Below, piece by piece: positions 53,874 through 63,005 of a stretch of DNA of 64,000 bases; the stretch's first letter is position 1, and every line of letters begins with the position of its first letter. Where the stretch lies: positions 457,691 through 521,690 of the forward strand of contig NZ_RARC01000002.1 of NCBI RefSeq assembly GCF_003719305.1, in the 5' to 3' direction. The notes beneath the pieces were generated by a model, which was given only the letters and a program-made list of their open reading frames with translations, was not told the origin of the DNA and made no database searches. Position numbers and translations under genes: made by a program. Source of the stretch: Mycolicibacterium stellerae (GTDB lineage: Bacteria; Actinomycetota; Actinomycetes; Mycobacteriales; Mycobacteriaceae).

Positions 53874-54878
53874 TCAGGGCAGGAGCGCGCTGTCGTCTAT
53901 TGGCTCGGAGACCAATTCGAAGAAGCGGTCGACATCCGCACGAGTGCATGCCGAGGTGCCCGGTGTCAATAATTTCGCTGTCGCGGCGGCAATGCCGAAC
54001 CGCACGGCCTTCGACAGCGGCCAGGCGTTGGACAGACCCACCGTCATCGCGGCGACCATCGCATCGCCCGCCCCGACCCCGCTGACCGCGTGGACCGGAA
54101 TGGCCGGGATCCGCATGCTGTCGCGGGACGTGGCCACCAGCGCACCCTCGGAGCCCAGCGACACGACGACAGCCTGCGTGACGCCGCGGTCAATCAGGCC
54201 GTGTGCGGCCGCCAGCTGCTCGGATTCCGTTTCGAGTGGACTGCCGACGCACTCACGCAGTTCGCGCACGCTCGGCTTCAACAGGAAGACACCCGCCTTG
54301 ACGTGGTTGAGCCCTCCGCCGGAGGTGTCGAGAATCAGCGGCACACCCAACTCACCGCAGATGTCGGCCACGCGCTGATAGAAGTCAGCAGGAACACCCG
54401 GCGGCAGACTTCCACTGGCAACGACGAATTGGGCGGATGCGGCCGCCCTGCGCAGCGTATCGAGGCACTGTGCCTGCTCGGCCGGGGTGAGCTGCGGTCC
54501 GGGTAGCACGAACCGGTACTGCTTGCCAGTGCTGCGCTCGTTCACAGTGAAGCTCTCACGGGTCGGGTTCCCGATGATGACCCGCGCAACGGGCACGTCG
54601 GATTCGCCGACGAGGTCGGTGACCAATGCGCCTGTCGGTCCCCCCGCGGGGTACACCGCTGTCACCGAAGCGTCGAGTACCCGCGCGAACCGAGCGACGT
54701 TGATGCCGCCGCCGCCGGCGTCGTATCGGGCTCCATCGCAACGAATCTTGTCCGTATGCCTTACGACGTCGGCGTTTGTCGTGATGTCTAGGGCCGGGTT
54801 CATCGTCAAGGTCACGATTGACATTCGTGCGTCGGACTTCGGTGACTCTTTCATGCGGTCTCGCTTCCCCTCGCTCAC
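53874..54878 (-). CDS. pfkB: PfkB-family 6-phosphofructokinase-like sugar kinase
   Basis: A 334-residue ribokinase-fold sugar kinase. [12 protein letters not shown] near residue 53 is the substrate motif and [12 protein letters not shown] near 275 has the catalytic Asp; it has the length and motifs of M. tuberculosis PfkB (Rv2029c), a DosR-regulon enzyme phosphorylating fructose 6-phosphate. The GTG start at 54878 overlaps the stop of the Rv2030c-like gene (GTGA), the same gene pair as in M. tuberculosis. Internal Met start 18 codons in ([13 protein letters not shown]) is also possible. Confidence 0.92.
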   Translation of the reverse strand: MSEGKRDRMKESPKSDARMSIVTLTMNPALDITTNADVVRHTDKIRCDGARYDAGGGGINVARFARVLDASVTAVYPAGGPTGALVTDLVGESDVPVARVIIGNPTRESFTVNERSTGKQYRFVLPGPQLTPAEQAQCLDTLRRAAASAQFVVASGSLPPGVPADFYQRVADICGELGVPLILDTSGGGLNHVKAGVFLLKPSVRELRECVGSPLETESEQLAAAHGLIDRGVTQAVVVSLGSEGALVATSRDSMRIPAIPVHAVSGVGAGDAMVAAMTVGLSNAWPLSKAVRFGIAAATAKLLTPGTSACTRADVDRFFELVSEPIDDSALLP

Positions 54879-56917
54879 AAACCCGTTGGGTAGGTTTCGG
54901 GCGTCTCACCGGTGACCCAGACCCCGGTCACTTCGAGCGGTTGAAGCGCCGTCGTCTTCTCGATGTGAATGAACGCGTCGAACTGCGCAGCCGGCCGAAC
55001 GTGGTAGTAATGGCTCTGCCTTTCGGTGGCAGGCAGATAGATGACGCCGATCGCACGGCCAAGACGAACCGCGTCCAGCGGTGCTGCGGCGGCACGATCG
55101 ATCATCGGCGACACCAGGAATTCCGGGTTTTCGGCCTCGTGGAACAGTTCCTCCACGCTGCCGTTGAGCGCAGGCCTGACGAATTTCCGTTCGGCCGGTC
55201 CACCCCATTCGCTGGCCGCGGTGACGGTCCCGGTGTAGGTGGTCAACCCGATCAACCGGGAGTCGTCACCGTAGCGCTCACGAACGAGTTGGCCCAGTGT
55301 CAGCTGGCCGTCCGAGCCGACCTCGGTAGCTCTCGCATCGCCGACGTGAGAGTTGTGTGCCCACACCACAATCCGGGCCGGCGGCCCGTCGTGGCGATCC
55401 AGGTGGGTCAATAGCGCCTGCAGTGTTTGCATCATGTGCTTATCCCGCAGGTTCCACGAGGTGACACGCCCACCGAACATCGCCCGGTAGTAGACCTCGG
55501 CGTTGCGCACCGTCATTGCGTTCTGCTGCGCGTAGAACAGTTCGTCCTCGGCGAGCAGTCCGTCGCGGCGCGCATATTCCAGCGCCTTGCGCTGCATCTC
55601 GACCAGCTGGTCGACAGCCTGCCGTTCGCAGGACAGCCCGGCGCCGAACGCGGCGGCAAACCCGTACGCCTGACCGTCGTCGGCGGCGGCGTGGTCGAAA
55701 CACGCGTAACGCTCCCGCGCCCGCGCTGCCGCCGCAGGATCGACATTTTCCAGGTAGTCGATGACCTCTCTCATCGATCGGTGCAGGCTGTAGAGATCCA
55801 GTCCGTAAAAGCCCGTTTGCCGTTCGCCGTCGGCTCCTCGTCGTTCATTGTGCGCATGTAGCCAATCCACGAAGTCCCGGACCACGGTGTTTCTCCACAT
55901 CCACGCCGGGAACCGCTCGAAGCCACTGAGCGCCTCGTCGGCGGACGCGTCTTGACCTAACCCACGCACGAAGCGGTTCACCCGGTAGGCGTCGGGCCAA
56001 TCCGCTTCTGCTGCAACGGCACAGAAGCCCTTCTCTTCGATCAGCCACTTCGTGATCTCCGCCCGCGCTTGATAGAACTCGTGGGTTCCGTGCGAGCTCT
56101 CGCCGATGAGCACGACGCGCGCGTCGCCGACAATCTCTTCGAGCGCCTCTCGCGGAGGAACACCCGACGGCGCATCCACCGCGCAACGGGCGATCACGTC
56201 ACCGGGCATCTCGGCAATGCGTAGGTCTGCCGTCGCGAGTCCCGTGGTCGGCGTCGCGAGAAGCGCTCGCACCTCGTCGTCGGTGACCTGGTGAAAATCC
56301 CAGAACGACTCCCCCACCGCCAGGAAAGGTGTCGGCATCGATGCGCACACGACATCGTCGACCATGCCTGCGAATTCGCGGCTGGTCGACTCGGGCGCAG
56401 CAGGCACCGCAATGACGATTTCGGCGGGGTCCATCTCGCGTAAAGCCTGTATCGCGGCGAACATGCTCGCCCCGGTGGCGAGCCCGTCGTCGACGAGGAT
56501 CACGGTCTTGCCCGCGAAATCGAGCGGCGGGCGGCCACCCCGGTATGCGGCTTCGCGGCGGATCAGTTCGCGCCCTTCGCGTTCGGCAACATCGCGGAGT
56601 TGTTGCGGCGTGACGCGCAAGGCCCTCATCACGTCGTCATTGACCACCACGCGTCCACCGCTGGCCAGCGCACCCATCGCGAATTCCTCGTGTCCGGGTG
56701 CGCCGAGTTTGCGCACGACGAACGCGTCGAGGGGCGCCCCCAATGACGCGGCGACTTCCCATGCGACGGGGATACCGCCCCGGGGCAGTCCCAGCACAAT
56801 GACGTTCTTCCGGCCCCGGTAATGGCCTAGTAAACCCGCCAGGACACGTCCTGCTTCTCGGCGATCGCGGAAGACTCGCCTTGGCGCGTTTCTGATTGGT
56901 CCTTGCGTGCGCGTCAT
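54875..56917 (-). CDS. phosphoribosyltransferase-erythromycin esterase fusion (Rv2030c-like)
   Basis: A 680-residue two-domain protein. The N-terminal domain (about 15-215) is a phosphoribosyltransferase fold with the PRPP loop [14 protein letters not shown]; the C-terminal domain (about 245-665) is erythromycin-esterase-like with [10 protein letters not shown] and [12 protein letters not shown]. tuberculosis Rv2030c has the same arrangement and length and is induced with DosR. Its biochemical role is not known. ATG 56917; about 17 bases after the DUF1876 stop. Confidence 0.92.
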   Translation of the reverse strand: MTRTQGPIRNAPRRVFRDRREAGRVLAGLLGHYRGRKNVIVLGLPRGGIPVAWEVAASLGAPLDAFVVRKLGAPGHEEFAMGALASGGRVVVNDDVMRALRVTPQQLRDVAEREGRELIRREAAYRGGRPPLDFAGKTVILVDDGLATGASMFAAIQALREMDPAEIVIAVPAAPESTSREFAGMVDDVVCASMPTPFLAVGESFWDFHQVTDDEVRALLATPTTGLATADLRIAEMPGDVIARCAVDAPSGVPPREALEEIVGDARVVLIGESSHGTHEFYQARAEITKWLIEEKGFCAVAAEADWPDAYRVNRFVRGLGQDASADEALSGFERFPAWMWRNTVVRDFVDWLHAHNERRGADGERQTGFYGLDLYSLHRSMREVIDYLENVDPAAAARARERYACFDHAAADDGQAYGFAAAFGAGLSCERQAVDQLVEMQRKALEYARRDGLLAEDELFYAQQNAMTVRNAEVYYRAMFGGRVTSWNLRDKHMMQTLQALLTHLDRHDGPPARIVVWAHNSHVGDARATEVGSDGQLTLGQLVRERYGDDSRLIGLTTYTGTVTAASEWGGPAERKFVRPALNGSVEELFHEAENPEFLVSPMIDRAAAAPLDAVRLGRAIGVIYLPATERQSHYYHVRPAAQFDAFIHIEKTTALQPLEVTGVWVTGETPETYPTGL

Positions 56918-56934
56918 GGTCTCGATCCGTTCAG

Positions 56935-57162
56935 CTAGCCGCTGGCCGCGATGTTGTCGTGCACGCTGACGGTCATGGTCCGTCGCGCCAGATCGGAAAG
57001 TGCCCGCGAGACCGCAAGCTCGTCACTCGTCGCCAAACCGACGCCGACCACATCGCGACCGCGCCATGGCATGCTCGCCCTGGCGCACACCTGGCCATCG
57101 CGAGGGCCGAGGGAGATCGTCACAGACCAGTCGTTATCAAGGTCGGCACACGGCGTGTTCAT
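56935..57162 (-). CDS. DUF1876 protein (Rv1738-like)
   Basis: A 75-residue protein of the DUF1876 family: [20 protein letters not shown], then [12 protein letters not shown] and a C-terminal helix with [11 protein letters not shown]. The M. tuberculosis relative Rv1738 is among the strongest DosR-induced genes and resembles ribosome hibernation factors in fold. GAGGAG precedes the ATG. First gene of the minus-strand operon DUF1876-Rv2030c-pfkB. DosR boxes lie just upstream. Confidence 0.9.
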   Translation of the reverse strand: MNTPCADLDNDWSVTISLGPRDGQVCARASMPWRGRDVVGVGLATSDELAVSRALSDLARRTMTVSVHDNIAASG

Positions 57163-57222
57163 GGGGGCTCCTCAGACGTCGGAAACTTCCACTTCGATCC
57201 GACCACCTCCCCGCCGCCGTCC

Positions 57223-57242
57223 ATAGGGGCCGAAGTCCCCCG
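57223..57242 (-). promoter_or_regulatory. DosR box upstream of the DUF1876 operon
   Basis: ATAGGGGCCGAAGTCCCCCG fits the DosR 20-bp palindrome at about 13 positions, including GGG..C and AAGTCCCC. It lies 61 bases before the DUF1876 ATG. Confidence 0.65.
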
Positions 57243-57270
57243 CATCGGGGCCGTTCGTCGACCAGTGAGA

Positions 57271-57290
57271 AAAGGGACTCCCGGCCCTAG
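57271..57290 (+). promoter_or_regulatory. DosR box upstream of the SRPBCC gene
   Basis: AAAGGGACTCCCGGCCCTAG with the core GGGACT-CCC-GGCCCT, 33 bases before the ATG at 57323. With the site at 57223 it makes a divergent two-box promoter. Confidence 0.65.
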
Positions 57291-57322
57291 TCGGTACGCG
57301 TAGGCCGACTCATGGTTGGTAC

Positions 57323-58033
57323 ATGACAACGAAACTGGCGCGCACCGCCGCGGCGGCAGGCGTGCTGTACGCGGCACGGCGCTACTACCGCAACTGGGGC
57401 ACCACGAAAGGCGAGTGCGAGGCCGCGCTTGCTGGTGACGAACTGATCAAGCAACCGGCCATCCGGACGACGGAGGGCATAACGATTCACGCACCAGCGG
57501 AGGCCGTGTGGCAGTGGCTGGTGCAGATCGGCCAGGATCGCGGCGGCCTCTACAGCTACCAGGCCTTTGAGGATCTGGTCGGGCTCGATTACCGCAATGC
57601 CGAACGAATTCATCCGGAGTGGCAGATGCTGGCGCCCGGTGACCACATCCGGCTGGCGCCCCAAGGCTGGCTCGGATTGCGGCGAGGCATGGCCTTGGTG
57701 GTCGAGCACGTCGCAGAGAACAGCACGCTGATTCTTCGCGGAGCGCCACCGGAATTTCCGTGGCAGACAGTGATGTCTTTTCACGTCCTGCCTCGGCTGG
57801 AGGACCGGTGCCGTCTGCTCATCCGGACCCGAACGGCCCTTCGGCATCCCGGCGAAGCGCTGCTGGTCGAGTTGGCAGGTCCTGCGATGTCTCTGTTGAC
57901 ACGCGGCATGCTGCTCGGCATCAAGCACAGGGCCGAGGGCCAAGCGGTTCAGACCGCGGTGAACTCGCGATCGGGTTCTGAGCCGAACATGAACCGCCTG
58001 CCGCTGACGCTGAACGGCCGAATTCGCACGTAG
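57323..58033 (+). CDS. SRPBCC-like protein (copy 2)
   Basis: A 236-residue paralogue of the 51067 gene product. N-terminal Ala-rich hydrophobic stretch, then IHAPAEAVWQWLVQIGQDRGGLYSYQAF and RIHPEWQ. The last 28 residues (after IKHRAEGQAVQ) are encoded antisense to the 3' end of the PNPOx gene, giving an 85-base convergent overlap, so the tail may be a late addition. DosR box upstream. Ligand unknown. Confidence 0.8.
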   Translation: MTTKLARTAAAAGVLYAARRYYRNWGTTKGECEAALAGDELIKQPAIRTTEGITIHAPAEAVWQWLVQIGQDRGGLYSYQAFEDLVGLDYRNAERIHPEWQMLAPGDHIRLAPQGWLGLRRGMALVVEHVAENSTLILRGAPPEFPWQTVMSFHVLPRLEDRCRLLIRTRTALRHPGEALLVELAGPAMSLLTRGMLLGIKHRAEGQAVQTAVNSRSGSEPNMNRLPLTLNGRIRT

Positions 58034-58383
58034 TGCGGCTTGACCGTCGCAATCCACGGGAGCAGTTGTGCCTTCTCGGCCTCGGCGATCTCCTCGTCGC
58101 TGCGCATTGAGCGCGCCAGGCCTTTGACGATCACGCTCCAGCCCTCGGCCACGTTGTGGTCGTCCGCCTCGAACAGCACGTTGTGGTTGATCGCGGTGCT
58201 GACCAGCTTCGTACCCTCGCCTGTGCGGAACAAGATCGTGCGGCGCTGGACCACGAAGTTCACGGGGAAAATCTCTGGTTGGCCATCGACGCTCGTCACC
58301 AGTCGCCCCAGTGTGCGACTCGACAGCAGATCCCAGCACTCGGTCTGCGACAGTATCGAGACAGGTTGAAAGTCTTCAGACAT
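57949..58383 (-). CDS. pyridoxamine 5'-phosphate oxidase-like protein
   Basis: A 144-residue split-barrel flavin-binding protein. Seen: LSSRTLGRLVTSVDGQPEIFPVNFVV, TILFRTGEGTKL and the C-terminal IRPFSVSGRRF. Family members bind FMN or F420 and act as reductases or flavin stores; several DosR-regulon proteins of M. tuberculosis belong to it. Start ATG 58383; the opening to 58467 has no support and crosses a DosR box. Divergent from the hydrogenase operon. Confidence 0.88.
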   Translation of the reverse strand: MSEDFQPVSILSQTECWDLLSSRTLGRLVTSVDGQPEIFPVNFVVQRRTILFRTGEGTKLVSTAINHNVLFEADDHNVAEGWSVIVKGLARSMRSDEEIAEAEKAQLLPWIATVKPHYVRIRPFSVSGRRFMFGSEPDREFTAV

Positions 58384-58418
58384 GAGGGCGACGTTAACGG
58401 GTGCAGGTGGCACAGCGA

Positions 58419-58438
58419 TGCGGCACAAAGTCCCTAGA
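58419..58438. promoter_or_regulatory. DosR-like box between PNPOx and hydrogenase genes
   Basis: ATGCGGCACAAAGTCCCTAG; on the minus strand it reads CTAGGGACTTTGTGCCGCAT. The GGGACTTT half is strong and the other half weak. It is 36 bases from the PNPOx start and 57 from the hydrogenase ATG, so one site could serve both directions. Confidence 0.5.
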
Positions 58439-58494
58439 TTCGAGATCCGAAGGACACCGACAAACACCCCTTGACGGGCGCAGAATTAGTCCCC

Positions 58495-59592
58495 ATGAAC
58501 AGTGCGGTAATCGACGCCGCGGGGCTAGGCGAACTGGTGTCGGTACTGATCGACCGCGGCTACCGCGTGGTGGGGCCGACGAAGTCGGATAACGCCATCG
58601 TGCTCGCCGAGCTCGACAGCGCCGACGATCTGCCGAGCGGGTGGGGTGTCGATGTCGGGCCGGGGCACTACCGGCTACGCCGTCGCGACGACGACGCAGT
58701 GTTCGGCCATTCGGCGGGCCCGCAGTCATGGAAGCAGTTCCTGCACCCTCCTCGGCAGAAGCTGTGGTCCTCCGACGACGCTGAATCCGAGGAGCAGCCG
58801 CGCTATGCGTTTCTTGGCGTGCGCGGCTGCGACCTGGCCGCGATCGCCATTTTGAATGGCGTGCTCGGAAACGCCGCCCATCCGGATGAAGGGTTCACCG
58901 GACGCCTGCGCCAGATCTTCGTTGTTGCGGTGAACTGCACTGAGCCGGGCGGTCTGTGTTTCTGCGCGTCGATGGGGACCGGACCCGCCGTCGGCCCAGG
59001 ATATGACCTGGCACTGACCGAACGCGTCGGATCAGATGGCCGTCGGTACGTGGTCGACGTCGGTACCGACGACGGTGCCGAGGTGCTGGCGAGCATTACC
59101 CACAGACAGGCCGAACAACCTGAAATCGACTCCGCCCAAGCCGATGTCACCGGGGCCGCAGCCAAGATGGGCAGGCAGATGCCGGAAGGCGACCTGCGCA
59201 ATCTGCTGGTGGAGTCCCGTGAATCGCCGCACTGGGAAGAGGTCGCCAGCCGGTGCCTGACCTGTGGAAACTGCACCATGGTGTGCCCCACCTGCTTCTG
59301 CACCAACGTCGAGGACGTCACCGACCTCACCGGTGAACATGCCGAGCGCTGGATGGAGTGGGCGTCGTGCTTCGAGTTCGACTTCACCTTCGTTCATGAA
59401 GGCAGCGTTCGCCAATCCGGCCCGTCGCGGTATCGGCACTGGCTGACCCACAAGCTGGGCACGTGGCACGACCAGTTCGGCACGTCGGGATGCGTCGGTT
59501 GCGGACGGTGCATCGCGTGGTGCCCCACCGGGATCGACATCACCGAGGAAATGACGACGTTGTCGGAGCTTGCCGAGGCTGACGATGACTGA
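58495..59592 (+). CDS. [NiFe]-hydrogenase group 3b beta subunit (4Fe-4S ferredoxin type)
   Basis: About 365 residues. The C-terminal half carries two [4Fe-4S] clusters: CLTCGNCTMVCPTCFC and CVGCGRCIAWCPTG; the N-terminal part has further Cys in RGCDLAAI and CTEPGGLCFC. It matches the HydB/HyhB electron-transfer subunit of group 3b cytosolic hydrogenases. ATG 58495 is taken as start; TTG 58471 is in frame but even less supported. The stop overlaps the next gene by 8 bases. Part of a DosR-type island, as is the related hydrogenase of M. smegmatis. Confidence 0.92.
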   Translation: MNSAVIDAAGLGELVSVLIDRGYRVVGPTKSDNAIVLAELDSADDLPSGWGVDVGPGHYRLRRRDDDAVFGHSAGPQSWKQFLHPPRQKLWSSDDAESEEQPRYAFLGVRGCDLAAIAILNGVLGNAAHPDEGFTGRLRQIFVVAVNCTEPGGLCFCASMGTGPAVGPGYDLALTERVGSDGRRYVVDVGTDDGAEVLASITHRQAEQPEIDSAQADVTGAAAKMGRQMPEGDLRNLLVESRESPHWEEVASRCLTCGNCTMVCPTCFCTNVEDVTDLTGEHAERWMEWASCFEFDFTFVHEGSVRQSGPSRYRHWLTHKLGTWHDQFGTSGCVGCGRCIAWCPTGIDITEEMTTLSELAEADDD

Positions 59593-60439
59593 GACGGCAA
59601 CTCGGCCCGCCGGCCGTTCTGCGATGCACCCGGTGCCTTACCGGGTGGTCAGCCGCATCGCCGAGAACCGCGACTCGGCGACGTTGGTTCTCACGCCCGT
59701 CGGCGAGTCGCTGCCCGCGCCGCAGCCCGGGGAATTCATGATGATGTACGCGTTCGGGATCGGAGAGGTCGCGATCTCGGTCAGCGGTGTGCCCGCCGCC
59801 TCCGATGACACGATCACGCACACCGTTCGCGCGGTCGGCGCGGTCAGCCGAGCGCTGCACGATGCGCCGCCCGGCGCCCAGATCGGACTGCGCGGACCGT
59901 TTGGCACCAGTTGGGGTTTGGACACCGCGGTCGGCCGCGATCTGGTGATCGTGGCGGGCGGTGTCGGGCTGGCCCCGCTGCGTCCGGTCGTGCTGGCCGC
60001 ACTGCGCGACCGCGACCGCTACGGCCGGGTCACGCTCATCGCAGGCGCGCGTTCCCGCGACGAGTTCCTGTTTCGTTCCGAACTCGACGATTGGGCGAAT
60101 GGCGGCGCAATCGACGTGCACATGACCATCGATGTCCCGGTGCAGGGCTGGCCAGGCGAAGTCGGATTCGTCACCGCGCCACTGCGACGGTTGCCGGTGC
60201 GTCCGGACAACACCACCGGATTCCTCTGCGGCCCAGAGGTGATGATGCGCAACGGAGCAAAAGAGTTGTCGCGCAAGGGTGTCGCTCTTTCGGACATCCG
60301 CGTTTCACTCGAGCGCAACATGGAGTGTGGGATCGGCTGGTGCGGACACTGTCAGTTGGGCCCGCTGCTGCTGTGCCGTGACGGCCCCGTCGTCGGGTAC
60401 GACGCCGCAGAACCGCTGCTTCGAGTGAAGGAACTCTAG
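59585..60439 (+). CDS. [NiFe]-hydrogenase group 3b gamma subunit (FAD/NAD(P) reductase)
   Basis: A 284-residue ferredoxin-reductase-type subunit. FAD-binding barrel at about 10-100, NAD(P)-binding domain at about 110-235 ([15 protein letters not shown]), and a [2Fe-2S] cluster at the C-terminus ([15 protein letters not shown]). It passes electrons between NAD(P)H and the hydrogenase. ATG 59585 overlaps the beta stop; the opening from 59570 adds five residues without support. The stop abuts the next ATG. Confidence 0.93.
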   Translation: MTETATRPAGRSAMHPVPYRVVSRIAENRDSATLVLTPVGESLPAPQPGEFMMMYAFGIGEVAISVSGVPAASDDTITHTVRAVGAVSRALHDAPPGAQIGLRGPFGTSWGLDTAVGRDLVIVAGGVGLAPLRPVVLAALRDRDRYGRVTLIAGARSRDEFLFRSELDDWANGGAIDVHMTIDVPVQGWPGEVGFVTAPLRRLPVRPDNTTGFLCGPEVMMRNGAKELSRKGVALSDIRVSLERNMECGIGWCGHCQLGPLLLCRDGPVVGYDAAEPLLRVKEL

Positions 60440-61198
60440 ATGACCACACCAACGCTGGCCGTATGGAAGTTCGCGTCCTGCGACGGCTGCCAGCTCACCC
60501 TGTTGGACTGCGAAGACGAACTGCTCACCATCGCAGAGCAGGTGAAGATCGCCACCTTCCTCGAAGCATCCAGCGCAATCGAACCGGGCCCCTACGACGT
60601 ATCGCTCGTCGAGGGCTCGATCACCACTGCCGCCGACGAGCGACGGATCAGGGAAATCCGGGAGCAGTCAAGGATTTTGGTGACGATCGGCGCATGCGCC
60701 ACCGGCGGCGGAATTCAAGCGCTGCGCAACTTCGCCGACGTCGAGGAATTCGCCTCTGTCGTCTATGCCAAACCCGAATACATCGACACGCTGGCCACAT
60801 CCACTCCCGCCTCAGAGCACGTTACGGTCGACTATCAGCTCCAAGGATGTCCCATCGACCGTGGACAGCTGCTCGACACCCTGGCCGCCCTGCTGGTCGG
60901 GCGTAAGCCGCGGCTACCCGCAAAGACCGTCTGCACGGAATGCAAGAACCGCGGCGTCACCTGCGTTGTGGTCGCCGACGGCATCCCGTGCCTCGGGCCG
61001 GTCACACATGCCGGCTGCGGCGCCTTGTGCCCGTCGTTCCACCGCGGCTGCTACGGCTGCTTCGGCCCGGCCGCGACACCAAACACGGCGGCGCTGATCC
61101 CGCTTCTGCGCCGGGACGGGATGTCCGGCGACGGCGTCGAGCGGGTGTTCTCGACGTTCAACGTGACACCCTTCGCCGGTGAGCGGAACGACACGTGA
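60440..61198 (+). CDS. [NiFe]-hydrogenase small (delta) subunit
   Basis: A 252-residue small subunit. Cys ligands for the proximal and other [4Fe-4S] clusters are visible in [40 protein letters not shown] and CGALC..GCYGC. The start is immediately after the gamma stop (TAGATG). It forms the core dimer with the large subunit. No Tat signal, so cytosolic as in group 3. Confidence 0.94.
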   Translation: MTTPTLAVWKFASCDGCQLTLLDCEDELLTIAEQVKIATFLEASSAIEPGPYDVSLVEGSITTAADERRIREIREQSRILVTIGACATGGGIQALRNFADVEEFASVVYAKPEYIDTLATSTPASEHVTVDYQLQGCPIDRGQLLDTLAALLVGRKPRLPAKTVCTECKNRGVTCVVVADGIPCLGPVTHAGCGALCPSFHRGCYGCFGPAATPNTAALIPLLRRDGMSGDGVERVFSTFNVTPFAGERNDT

Positions 61199-62487
61199 AC
61201 GAAGAGACTCGGACGCTCACCGTCGGTGCGCTGACACGGGTCGAGGGTGAGGGCGCTCTGAACGTCACGCTGATCGACGGAGCGGTCGACACGGTAGAGC
61301 TGAACATCTACGAAGCGCCACGGTTTTTCGAGGCGTTCCTGCGTGGCCGGTCCTACACCGAGCCGCCCGACATCACCGCGAGGGTATGCGGCATCTGCCC
61401 AGTCGCCTACCAGGTGAGCGCGTGCAACGCCATCGAAGACGCGTGCGGTGTGGCGATCGACCCCGAGCTGGTTGCGCTGCGCCGACTGCTGTACTGCGGC
61501 GAATGGATTCACAGTCACGCGCTTCACATCTTTCTGCTGCACATGCCCGACTTCCTCGGCTACCCGGACGCGATCGCCCTCGCCAAGGACCAACGCGAGC
61601 TTGTCGAGCGCGGCCTGGCCTTGAAGAAGGCGGGCAACCGGTTGATGGAGCAGATCGGTGGCCGCGCGATCCATCCCGTCAACGTCAGGCTGGGCGGCTT
61701 CTATTCGACTCCGTCGCGCGCCGATCTGAAGCCGTTGACCGAGACGCTGCGCCGCGCGTTGGACGACGCGCTCTACACCGTGCAACGGGTTGCCGAATTC
61801 GACTTCCCCGATTCGGAATTCGACCACGAGTTCCTGTCGCTGACCGATCCCCTTCGGTATCCGATCGAAAACGGAACCATCGCACGCAGCGCAGGGCAAC
61901 CGTTTCCGGTCGAGGATTTCACCACTCACGTCGTCGAAGCACAGGTGCCGCACTCGACCGCATTGCAGGCCACCCTTGACGGTGGCCGCTACCTCACCGG
62001 CCCGTTGGCGCGGTATTCGTTGAACTCGGCCAAGCTGTCGCCCATCGCAGCGCAATCGGCGGCCGGTGCCGGGCTCGGCGTCGTGTGCCGCAATCCGTTC
62101 CGCAGCATCGTCGTTCGAGCCGTCGAGGTGGTATATGCGGTCGAGGAGGCTCTGCGGATCATCGCCGAGTACGAACGGCCATCGCGTCCGTTCGTCGAGG
62201 TGCCCGCGCGGGCAGCCGTTGGGCACGGGGTCAGCGAGGCTCCCCGCGGCCTCCTCTACCACCGTTACCAAATCGGCGAAGACGGTCTCATCCGCGCCGC
62301 AACGATGGTGCCGCCGACGTCACAGAACCAGGCAGCGATCGAACACGAGATGGGCCAGCTGGTTGCCGCGAACGCCGCGCTGGACGACGCATCGCTCACG
62401 TCGCTGTGTGAGAAGTCGATCCGCAATCACGATCCGTGCATCTCGTGCTCGGCGCACTTCCTGACGCTGACGGTGCAACGCGGTTGA
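61195..62487 (+). CDS. [NiFe]-hydrogenase large (alpha) subunit
   Basis: A 430-residue catalytic subunit. The two CxxC pairs that bind the Ni-Fe site are present: [14 protein letters not shown] near residue 63 (L1) and [10 protein letters not shown] near the C-terminus (L2). After L2 there remain a few residues that the maturation protease can remove. GTG 61195 overlaps the delta stop. With B, G and D it forms a bidirectional NAD(P)-linked hydrogenase likely used under hypoxia to recycle reductant. Confidence 0.95.
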   Translation: MNEETRTLTVGALTRVEGEGALNVTLIDGAVDTVELNIYEAPRFFEAFLRGRSYTEPPDITARVCGICPVAYQVSACNAIEDACGVAIDPELVALRRLLYCGEWIHSHALHIFLLHMPDFLGYPDAIALAKDQRELVERGLALKKAGNRLMEQIGGRAIHPVNVRLGGFYSTPSRADLKPLTETLRRALDDALYTVQRVAEFDFPDSEFDHEFLSLTDPLRYPIENGTIARSAGQPFPVEDFTTHVVEAQVPHSTALQATLDGGRYLTGPLARYSLNSAKLSPIAAQSAAGAGLGVVCRNPFRSIVVRAVEVVYAVEEALRIIAEYERPSRPFVEVPARAAVGHGVSEAPRGLLYHRYQIGEDGLIRAATMVPPTSQNQAAIEHEMGQLVAANAALDDASLTSLCEKSIRNHDPCISCSAHFLTLTVQRG

Positions 62488-62933
62488 GCCAGCTTGTGAT
62501 CGGGATCGGCAATAGCTTTCGTTGCGACGACGGCGTCGGGTTGGCCGTCGCCTCCGAGGTCGCCGGGCTCCGCCTTCCTGGAGTCCAGGTGCTGACCGCG
62601 ACGGGCGAGCCAGGAGAGGTCCTCGACGCGTGGGCCGACGTGCCGCTGACGGTGGTGGTCGATGCCGCTTTCGGCGCAGGCGCGACTCCCGGCCGGATTC
62701 GACGCTGGACACCGGGAACTGAGACTCCAGCCGCGGCGGTGAGCTCGCATGCACTCGGCCTGCCCGCGACCTATGCGCTCGGCCAGGCTCTTGGCCAAGT
62801 TCCCAGGGAGCTCGTCGTTTTCACTGTCGACGCGGCCGAGGTCGGATACGGCGTTGCGCTGACACCTCAGGTGGCCGACGCGGTGCCAGAGGCGGTCGCC
62901 GCGATCTTGGCCGAGCTCAGCCGCGCATCGTGA
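62484..62933 (+). CDS. hydrogenase maturation protease
   Basis: A 149-residue HycI/HyaD-family endopeptidase that trims the C-terminus of the large subunit after nickel insertion. Seen: VIGIGNSFRCDDGVGLAVA with the metal-binding Asp and VVVDAAFG with the next; SSHALGLP carries the His. TTG 62484 overlaps the alpha stop (TTGA). GTG 62496 is an alternative start. The hyp maturation genes are not in the window. Confidence 0.92.
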   Translation: MSQLVIGIGNSFRCDDGVGLAVASEVAGLRLPGVQVLTATGEPGEVLDAWADVPLTVVVDAAFGAGATPGRIRRWTPGTETPAAAVSSHALGLPATYALGQALGQVPRELVVFTVDAAEVGYGVALTPQVADAVPEAVAAILAELSRAS

Positions 62934-62973
62934 ACGAATTTCTTGATGCCCCAGCCTGTTTGAGCTTCGATAT

Positions 62974-62995
62974 GGTGCCGGCAACTACCGGCGCC
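62974..62995. terminator. hairpin between hydrogenase operon and HNH gene
   Basis: GGTGCCGG (62974-62981) pairs with CCGGCGCC (62988-62995) with a 6-base loop. No T-run. It lies between two convergent genes and could terminate both. Confidence 0.55.
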
Positions 62996-63005
62996 GCAAA
63001 CCATC

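Noticed and set aside
57287..58339. 350-codon minus frame over the SRPBCC and PNPOx genes
   Set aside because: No recognisable domain; composition is that of a shadow frame.
61051..62271. 406-codon frame antisense to the hydrogenase large subunit
   Set aside because: The large subunit has both NiFe CxxC motifs; the mirror frame has none.
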